DNA from: Salinispora cortesiana
GTDB lineage: Bacteria > Actinomycetota > Actinomycetes > Mycobacteriales > Micromonosporaceae
Direction of reading: 5' to 3'
Assembly: GCF_000484695.1 (NCBI RefSeq)
Contig: NZ_AXVR01000033.1
Span: 1-54,095, forward strand
DNA length: 54,095 nucleotides
The notes beneath the pieces are model-generated. The model did no database searches and was not told the origin of the DNA. It worked only from the letters and a program-made list of their open reading frames with translations. This document shows, in pieces, positions 49,014 through 54,095 of this stretch. The position numbers and the translations under genes are program-made. Positions within the stretch are counted from its first letter, which is position 1. The number at the start of each line of letters is the position of its first letter.

Positions 49014-49067
49014 GTGTACGGCGTACACCGCGACCTCGAAGGTAAGGTGTACGCCGTACACTGTCAA
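49014..49067 (-). promoter_or_regulatory. Near-consensus promoter with two palindromic operators
   Basis: On the minus strand TTGACA (49067-49062), a 17-bp spacer and TACCTT (49044-49039) form a very good promoter for the DUF2306 gene. GTGTACGCCGTACAC at 49047-49061 is a 7+1+7 palindrome that almost exactly fills the spacer. A second copy, differing only in the centre base, lies at 49014-49028 just past the expected start site, 33 bp centre to centre (three helical turns). This is classic TetR-family operator architecture; the regulator gene is not in the window. Confidence 0.72.
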
Positions 49068-49176
49068 GCGGGATGGGTCGGTCGCAGTCCAGACAACGGA
49101 TTGACGACGTCCTTCCGTCCTCGCCGGACGGGCGTTCCCGACGCGGGTCCGGGTGGATGCGCGCCTACGGTGCCGT

Positions 49177-50391
49177 TCAGCCGGCCATGCGTCGACTGGC
49201 TCGCCGCCATCCGGCGAACACGCCAACCAGGACGGTCCCCAGGGCGGCCACGGTGCCGACCACGACCGAGAGCACCGATGGGGAATAGGTGCCCGTCCCC
49301 GGGCCCTCATCGCCGGCGGCGACTGCCCGCTCGTCCTTCTTCTGGTTCGCCTGATCCGGGGAGACCAGGTGGCCGACCGCTTCGTCGGGGGCGAGGGCGA
49401 ACCCCCAGTCGAGCAGCGCCGTCGCCTCGCCGAGGCTGCCCAGTGGCGCGTTCTCCGCACCGAGCAGTGTTACCGCGAGCGTACGGCCGTCGCGTTCGGC
49501 CACGCCGACGTAGGTCTGCCGGGCCAGGTCGGTGAAGCCCGTCTTGCCGCCGAGCATTCCCGGGTAGCTGCCCAGCAGGGTGTTGTCACCGGTGAGGGTG
49601 AGCGCGGAGCGGCCCGGTGCGGACGGCAGGCTCGCCGTACGGGTGGCGATGTACCGGCGGAAGTCGTCATGTTCGAAAGTGGCCCGCGCGATCAGCGCCA
49701 GGTCATAGGCGCTGGTGTACTGGTCGGTGCCATCCAGACCGGACGGTGTGACCGCGTGGGTTTGGTTGGCCCGGAGCCGCGCTGCCTCCTCGTTCATCAC
49801 CTGCACCCCACCCGGTCTGCCGGCGGCACCACCACCGAGCCGGGCCAGTACGTTGGCTGCGTCGTTGCCGGACTCCAGGAGCAGCCCCAGCCACAGCTCC
49901 TCAACCGTGTACCGACCGCCCGCGACCACTCCCATCAGCGAACTCGCCGGATCGAGGTCGTGCAGGTCGTCGCGGGTCACCTCGACGGCCGCCGTCGGGT
50001 CGAGCCGGGGCAGCAGGGCCGCGGCGAGCAGGAGCTTCTGCACACTCGCGGGGGTGCGGTGCTCGTGTGGCCCGCAGCCCCCCAGGACCTGGCCGCTGCC
50101 GAGGTCGGCGACGATCCAGGAGGTCGCGGTGACCGCCGGTGCCGTCGGGGTTCCGGCCGGCACGACCAGCCCGGTGGTGGCCAGCGCGGCACCGCCGACG
50201 GCCGCTTCGGCGGGGCCGACCGGGGGCGGCGAGGGCGTGCCGCCCGGGCGGGTGGGCGCCTCCACAGTGGGGCAAGGCTGTGCTCCGGTGCCGGCTGTCC
50301 GGTTCTGGGCCGTGACCGGTGCGGCGGGCGACACGACGATGGCGCCTACCGCCACCACGGCGGCTGGCACGGCGATTCGACGAATAGTCAC
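49177..50391 (-). CDS. D-Ala-D-Ala carboxypeptidase (PBP5-type, family S11), copy 2
   Basis: The protein has 404 residues from GTG 50391; GTG 50400 is an alternative. A signal peptide ([17 protein letters not shown], cleavage near PVTAQ) precedes a Pro-rich segment and the S11 domain: [33 protein letters not shown] and [18 protein letters not shown]-terminal helix ([21 protein letters not shown]) and basic tail anchor it outside the membrane. It is closely similar to the protein at 38376, sharing the Pro-rich leader, the ALAT-GLVVPA block and the GCGPHE segment, so the two arose by duplication. It trims peptidoglycan stem peptides. Confidence 0.91.
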   Translation of the reverse strand: MTIRRIAVPAAVVAVGAIVVSPAAPVTAQNRTAGTGAQPCPTVEAPTRPGGTPSPPPVGPAEAAVGGAALATTGLVVPAGTPTAPAVTATSWIVADLGSGQVLGGCGPHEHRTPASVQKLLLAAALLPRLDPTAAVEVTRDDLHDLDPASSLMGVVAGGRYTVEELWLGLLLESGNDAANVLARLGGGAAGRPGGVQVMNEEAARLRANQTHAVTPSGLDGTDQYTSAYDLALIARATFEHDDFRRYIATRTASLPSAPGRSALTLTGDNTLLGSYPGMLGGKTGFTDLARQTYVGVAERDGRTLAVTLLGAENAPLGSLGEATALLDWGFALAPDEAVGHLVSPDQANQKKDERAVAAGDEGPGTGTYSPSVLSVVVGTVAALGTVLVGVFAGWRRASRRMAG

Positions 50392-50658
50392 ATGACGCAC
50401 GGTAGTGGGGACGTGGCCGGGCCCGCGGTGGTTGGGAGAAGCGCGACGTATCGGCATCCGGGAGAGCGGTGTGCGCCGGGCACCCGCCTGTTCGGCATTC
50501 ACGTCGGGCGTGCCGTTCCTTCACTCCGGGAGCGTCGGGGCAGCATTTCGACCGGAACCAGACCTGTTGTCCGTCCGAATTTTGGTCCGATTTGCGGTAC
50601 CCCATCCGCTCCACGTCTGATCGTCTCATCCGGACGACCTGTGAAGGAGAGCTCCCGA

Positions 50659-52176
50659 ATGGCCGATTTCGTTGCCGCGGTGGACCAGGGCACCACCAGC
50701 ACCCGTTTCATGATTTTTGACCACGGTGGTAACGACATGGGTCGCCACCAGCTCGAGCACCAGCAGATCCTGCCGCGGCCCGGCTGGGTCGAACACAACC
50801 CGGTGGAGATTTGGGAGCGCACCCAGACGGTCATCCGGACCGTGCTGTACGAGCACCGCCTCACCGCTACCGACCTCGCCGCGCTCGGGATCACCAACCA
50901 ACGAGAGACCACCGTGGTGTGGAATCGTCGGACCGGTCGGCCCTACCACAACGCCATCGTGTGGCAGGACACCCGGACCGACCGGATCGCCTCCGCATTG
51001 GAACGTTCGGGTAAGGGAGAGGTGATCCGTCAGAAGGCCGGCCTGCCACCGGCGACCTACTTCTCCGGCGGCAAGATCCAGTGGATTCTGGAGAACGTGG
51101 ACGGGGTGCGGGAGGCGGCCGAACGCGGGGAGGCCATCTTCGGCAACACCGACACCTGGCTGTTGTGGAACCTGACCGGCGGCACCGCGGGCGGCGTGCA
51201 CATTACCGATCCAACCAACGCCAGTCGCACCATGCTGATGAACCTGGCGACGCTGGACTGGGACGACGAACTGCTGTCCTTCTTCGGCATCCCGCGGGCG
51301 ATGCTTCCGCAGATCCGACCGTCGTCTGACCCGGACTCTTACGGTGTCACCGCCGACCACGGCCCGTTCACCGGTGCGGTCCCGCTCACCGGGGATCTCG
51401 GCGACCAGCAGGCAGCCACCGTCGGCCAGGTCTGCTTCGCCCCGGGGGAGGCCAAGAACACCTACGGTACGGGCAACTTCATGCTGCTCAACACTGGTAC
51501 GGAGCTGGTCCGCTCGCAGGCCGGCCTCCTCACCACGGTCTGCTACCAGTTCGGCGAACAACCGCCGGTGTACGCGCTGGAGGGCTCGATCGCTGTCACC
51601 GGGTCGGCCGTGCAGTGGTTGCGAGACCAGTTGAAGATCATTAACTCTGCGGCACAGAGTGAGGCCCTGGCCCGCCAGGTGGAGGACAGCGGCGGGGTCT
51701 ACTTCGTGCCCGCGTTCTCCGGCCTCTTCGCCCCGTACTGGCGCTCCGACGCCCGTGGCGTGATCGTCGGCCTGTCCCGGTTCAACACGGACGCCCACAT
51801 CGCGCGCGCCACCCTTGAGTCGATCTGCTACCAGAGTCGAGACGTCGCTGAGGCAATGGCGAAGGACTCCGGGGTAGCGCTGGGGCGCCTCAAGGTTGAC
51901 GGGGGCGTCACGGAGAACGACCTGTGCATGCAGTTGCAGGCCGACATTCTCGGTGTCCCGGTTAGCCGCCCGACGGTCGCCGAGACCACCGCGCTCGGTG
52001 CCGCCTACGCGGCGGGCCTGGCGGTTGGCTTCTGGCGCAGTACCGACGAGCTGCGCGAGAACTGGAACGAGAGCCGGTGCTGGCAGCCCACCTGGCCGTC
52101 GGAGCAGCGCGAGGTCGGGTATGACCGCTGGAAGCGGGCCGTGCAGCGCACCTTCGACTGGGTTGATCTAGACTGA
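50659..52176 (+). CDS. glpK: Glycerol kinase
   Basis: The protein has 505 residues and starts at ATG 50659 after AAGGAGAG. FGGY kinase features: [18 protein letters not shown] (phosphate 1), [43 protein letters not shown] with the glycerol-binding residues (seen in parts), and [13 protein letters not shown] plus [14 protein letters not shown] for ATP. It makes glycerol 3-phosphate. No glpF or glpD is adjacent. The 266-base upstream gap has an AT-richer patch at about 50570-50605 that may hold its promoter. The stop codon abuts the stop of the convergent DUF817 gene. Confidence 0.96.
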   Translation: MADFVAAVDQGTTSTRFMIFDHGGNDMGRHQLEHQQILPRPGWVEHNPVEIWERTQTVIRTVLYEHRLTATDLAALGITNQRETTVVWNRRTGRPYHNAIVWQDTRTDRIASALERSGKGEVIRQKAGLPPATYFSGGKIQWILENVDGVREAAERGEAIFGNTDTWLLWNLTGGTAGGVHITDPTNASRTMLMNLATLDWDDELLSFFGIPRAMLPQIRPSSDPDSYGVTADHGPFTGAVPLTGDLGDQQAATVGQVCFAPGEAKNTYGTGNFMLLNTGTELVRSQAGLLTTVCYQFGEQPPVYALEGSIAVTGSAVQWLRDQLKIINSAAQSEALARQVEDSGGVYFVPAFSGLFAPYWRSDARGVIVGLSRFNTDAHIARATLESICYQSRDVAEAMAKDSGVALGRLKVDGGVTENDLCMQLQADILGVPVSRPTVAETTALGAAYAAGLAVGFWRSTDELRENWNESRCWQPTWPSEQREVGYDRWKRAVQRTFDWVDLD

Positions 52177-53157
52177 TCAGCGCCTGTTGATATCGATGGG
52201 TGCCGCCGGGGAGGCGGGGCGGGAATCCGGGTGGCCGGGTACTCCCGCCTCCCGTTCTTCCTGTTTCCCCACAACACCTCGCAAACCGGCGACGGGTCGC
52301 GGCGGATACACCCACGTCACCAACACCACCGAGATGATCATTAGCAGGAACCACGACCCCAGTTTGCTGGCGGACACCGGATGCCAGCCCTCGGCCTGGT
52401 TGGGGTAGGTCCACGCGTGCGCCCAGGTCGAGATGTTCTCGGCGAGCCAGATGAAGACTGCGACGAGCCCGAACGCGCAGAGCACCGGCATCCGCAGGCG
52501 GCGCCGGAAGACCCGGAAGTGCATGACGCACCGGCCGAAGACCACGACCACCCCGAGCATGATCGGCCAGCGGAGGTCAGCGAGGTAGTGGTGGGTGAAG
52601 AAGTTGAGGTAGATCGCCGCCGCCACCCCGGCGGTCAACCACTGCCGTGGATAGCGGTCGAACCGTAGGTCGAACAGGCGGTACACACGCACCAGATAGG
52701 AGCCGACCGCGGCGTACATGAAGCCGGAGAAGAGTGGCACCTGCCCGAGCCGCAGGACGCCATCGTCGGCATAGGCCCACGAGCCGACCTCGGTCTTGAA
52801 TATCTCCATGAGGGTACCCGCGAGGTGGAACAGGATCACCACCCGAAGCTCCCGCAGTGTTTCCAGACGTGTGGTGACCATGACGACCTGGATCGCGAGC
52901 GCCGCGAGCGTCAGAGCGTCGTTGCGCGCCAGCGCCGTGTCGTCGGGCCACCACAGTCGGGCCGCGACCACCACCGCAAGCATCGCGGCGCCGAACACGC
53001 AGGCCCAGGCCTGCTTGGCGGTGAAGGCGGCGAGTTCCACCACCCAGGCCTTCCAGCCGGTACGCGGTGTGTGCTCCAGCCACGCGTGTACCCGACGGTC
53101 CAGGGCGCGTTCCGGTCCGGTGAATACCGCACTGTCTTTGGACGGGGATGGGGTCAT
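52177..53157 (-). CDS. DUF817-family membrane protein
   Basis: The protein has 326 residues with seven to eight hydrophobic helices. DUF817 segments are clear: FTAKQAWACVFGAAMLAVV, GTLMEIFKTEVGSWAYADDG, VPLFSGFMYAAVGSYL, NFFTHHYLADLRWPIML and AENISTWAHAWTYPNQAEGW. The family (YoaT-like) has conserved His, Trp and acidic residues in the membrane but no established function. The C-terminal ~40 residues are hydrophilic. Its TGA and that of glpK are back-to-back in a TGATCA palindrome, leaving no intergenic base. Confidence 0.86.
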   Translation of the reverse strand: MTPSPSKDSAVFTGPERALDRRVHAWLEHTPRTGWKAWVVELAAFTAKQAWACVFGAAMLAVVVAARLWWPDDTALARNDALTLAALAIQVVMVTTRLETLRELRVVILFHLAGTLMEIFKTEVGSWAYADDGVLRLGQVPLFSGFMYAAVGSYLVRVYRLFDLRFDRYPRQWLTAGVAAAIYLNFFTHHYLADLRWPIMLGVVVVFGRCVMHFRVFRRRLRMPVLCAFGLVAVFIWLAENISTWAHAWTYPNQAEGWHPVSASKLGSWFLLMIISVVLVTWVYPPRPVAGLRGVVGKQEEREAGVPGHPDSRPASPAAPIDINRR

Positions 53158-53171
53158 CTGTAGTCGCGACC

Positions 53172-53214
53172 GCTGCGGCCCTGGTCGGTGAACATCACCG
53201 ACCAGGGCCGCAGC
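53172..53214 (-). terminator. Perfect 19-bp hairpin terminator
   Basis: The arms (53172-53190 and 53196-53214) are fully complementary over 19 bp with the 5-base loop AACAT. The hairpin lies 124 bases after the stop of the leftward substrate-binding protein gene and just before the DUF817 start, so it ends transcription of the ABC transporter unit. A second, imperfect long inverted repeat is at 53238-53252/53291-53306. Confidence 0.8.
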
Positions 53215-53337
53215 GCCGTTGTCGCCTTCCTGGAGTCGGGGTGGCAGCAGCCGTAGGAACTCGGCCCGGAGATCGTACGAGACGACCCGTGGCTGCTGCT
53301 CACCCCTTCCACACTGGCTGGATCAGACTGCTGAGGC

Positions 53338-54095
53338 TCAGTTCTGCTTCAGCGAGGTCTCGCCGTAGGCGGCGCCGGATACCTGGTTCCAGACGAAGGT
53401 GTCAACCTTGTCGCTGTAGAGCGCCGCCTCCTTCCGCCAGAACATCGGGATGACCGGTAGCTCCTCGGCCAGGATGTCCTCACCCTGCTGGTAGAAGGCG
53501 ATGGCCTCCTCCAGGGTCGGGGCGGAGTCACCCTTCTTCATCAGGCTGTCGAACTCAGCGTTGCTGAAGGTGCTGTTGTTGCTGTCGTTGCCGCTGGCGT
53601 AGAGCGGAGTCAGGTAGGTCTCCAGGAACGGGTAGTCCGGGCCCCAGCCGAGCCGGAACGGGCCGGTGAACTCCCGGTTGTCCGCAACCTCCAGGTACTC
53701 GGCGAACTGCAGGTTGACCTTCAGCTCGTAGTCGATGCCCAGCGCGTTCTTGATCTGGTCGCCGACCGCCTGCAGCCAGGCCTCGTGGCTGGCACCCGCG
53801 TTGGCCCAGAGGGTCAGCTTCTTGCCCTCCGGCCAGCCGCCGGCCGCCGCGAGCAGCTCCTTGGCCTTCTCGACGTCCTGCTCACAGTAGGTGCAGATAC
53901 CCGGGCGAGCGCCGTCGAAGATCGGTGCGACGAAACCGGTGGCGGGAGTGTACCGGCCGTCGAAGACGGCGTCGACGATGGACTGCCGGTCGATCGCCAG
54001 CGAGAACGCCTGGCGGATCCGCTTGTCCTTGAAGTCGTCGTTGTACAGCGGCATGCCGACGTAGTTGAGGCTGTCGCCCTCCTGCTCGTACAGCC
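53338..54095 (-). CDS. ABC transporter substrate-binding protein, family 5 (peptide/nickel type), C-terminal part
   Basis: The gene runs off the right edge; about 251 residues of the C-terminal part are present and the frame stays open through base 54095. An internal ATG at 54054 is not the start. The SBP_bac_5 pattern is clear: MPLYNDDFKDKRIRQAFSLAIDRQSI, then ADNREFTGPFRLGWGPDYPFLETYL and EDILAEELPVIPMFWRKEAALYS. CTYCEQD adds a Cys pair, also seen in other actinomycete homologues. The mature protein is normally a lipoprotein that delivers oligopeptides to a permease; the lipobox is outside the window. Confidence 0.9.
   Translation of the reverse strand, partial: LYEQEGDSLNYVGMPLYNDDFKDKRIRQAFSLAIDRQSIVDAVFDGRYTPATGFVAPIFDGARPGICTYCEQDVEKAKELLAAAGGWPEGKKLTLWANAGASHEAWLQAVGDQIKNALGIDYELKVNLQFAEYLEVADNREFTGPFRLGWGPDYPFLETYLTPLYASGNDSNNSTFSNAEFDSLMKKGDSAPTLEEAIAFYQQGEDILAEELPVIPMFWRKEAALYSDKVDTFVWNQVSGAAYGETSLKQN

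Noticed and set aside
53216..53337. Imperfect long inverted repeat possibly marking a small RNA or insertion remnant
   Set aside because: One arm has an inserted base, no target-site duplication or transposase is nearby, and the adjacent 19-bp hairpin already explains termination.
1..54095. CRISPR arrays, tRNA/rRNA genes, insertion sequences, integrases, phage genes
   Set aside because: I looked for regularly spaced repeats, cloverleaf-like segments, and transposase or integrase motifs, and found none that could be supported.

Overview
The window is very GC-rich, with dense, translationally coupled genes and frequent GTG starts. It looks like chromosomal DNA of a filamentous actinomycete. 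The mix of genes (SARP regulator, type II polyketide genes, paired D-Ala-D-Ala carboxypeptidases, WhiE-like pigment enzymes) fits Micromonosporaceae (Salinispora/Micromonospora-like). That family assignment is inference; no rRNA or tRNA gene is present to prove it.

Layout. (1) 1-2991: two divergent secreted beta-helix-type paralogues, one cut by the left edge, and a membrane-anchored helix-hairpin-helix protein. (2) 3224-14290: a type II polyketide locus. A leftward FAD hydroxylase, TcmI-type cyclase and SARP activator face a rightward operon: second TcmI-type cyclase, dedicated acetyl-CoA carboxylase (fused AccD-AccA, AccB, AccC), a fused ACP-aromatase/cyclase, cupin, KS-alpha, KS-beta and an ABM monooxygenase. 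(3) 14858-28062: a second, different ketosynthase module. It has an AMP ligase, a PPTase on the other strand, two discrete ACPs, a KS with Asn in the place of a catalytic His, a Cys-less half-KS, a second AMP ligase and an intact KS. It is followed by hydroxymandelate synthase, a phytanoyl-type oxygenase, a DUF3050 haem-oxygenase-fold protein, TPP-dependent E1 alpha and beta, and an ATP-grasp-like ligase. (4) 28174-37962: leftward AMP ligase/MFS exporter/SGNH hydrolase, then rightward secreted SGNH hydrolase, P450, HSL-type hydrolase, hydroxymandelate oxidase and an HpgT-type aminotransferase. (5) 38031-54095: mainly housekeeping genes (DD-carboxypeptidase, HtpG, pyridoxal kinase, nicotinate phosphoribosyltransferase, FkbM methyltransferase, YciO-like protein, GAP-type membrane protein, hydrolase, DUF2306 protein, second DD-carboxypeptidase, glycerol kinase, DUF817 protein, and a peptide-binding protein cut by the right edge).

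How it fits together. HmaS, HmO and HpgT are the complete known route from 4-hydroxyphenylpyruvate to 4-hydroxyphenylglycine (Hpg), but the window contains no NRPS module. The locus instead offers three stand-alone adenylating enzymes, discrete ACPs, an ATP-grasp-like ligase and an orphan E1 pair. The most notable proposal is therefore one cluster (about 3.2-38.0 kb) that joins an aromatic, pigment-like type II polyketide to an Hpg- or 4-hydroxybenzoyl-derived unit assembled by non-NRPS chemistry. Direct heptamer repeats with exact 11-bp periodicity upstream of both polyketide transcription units match the expected form of a SARP binding site and tie the pathway to its local activator. Outside the cluster, a promoter at about 49.0 kb carries two palindromic operators, one exactly filling the -35/-10 spacer.
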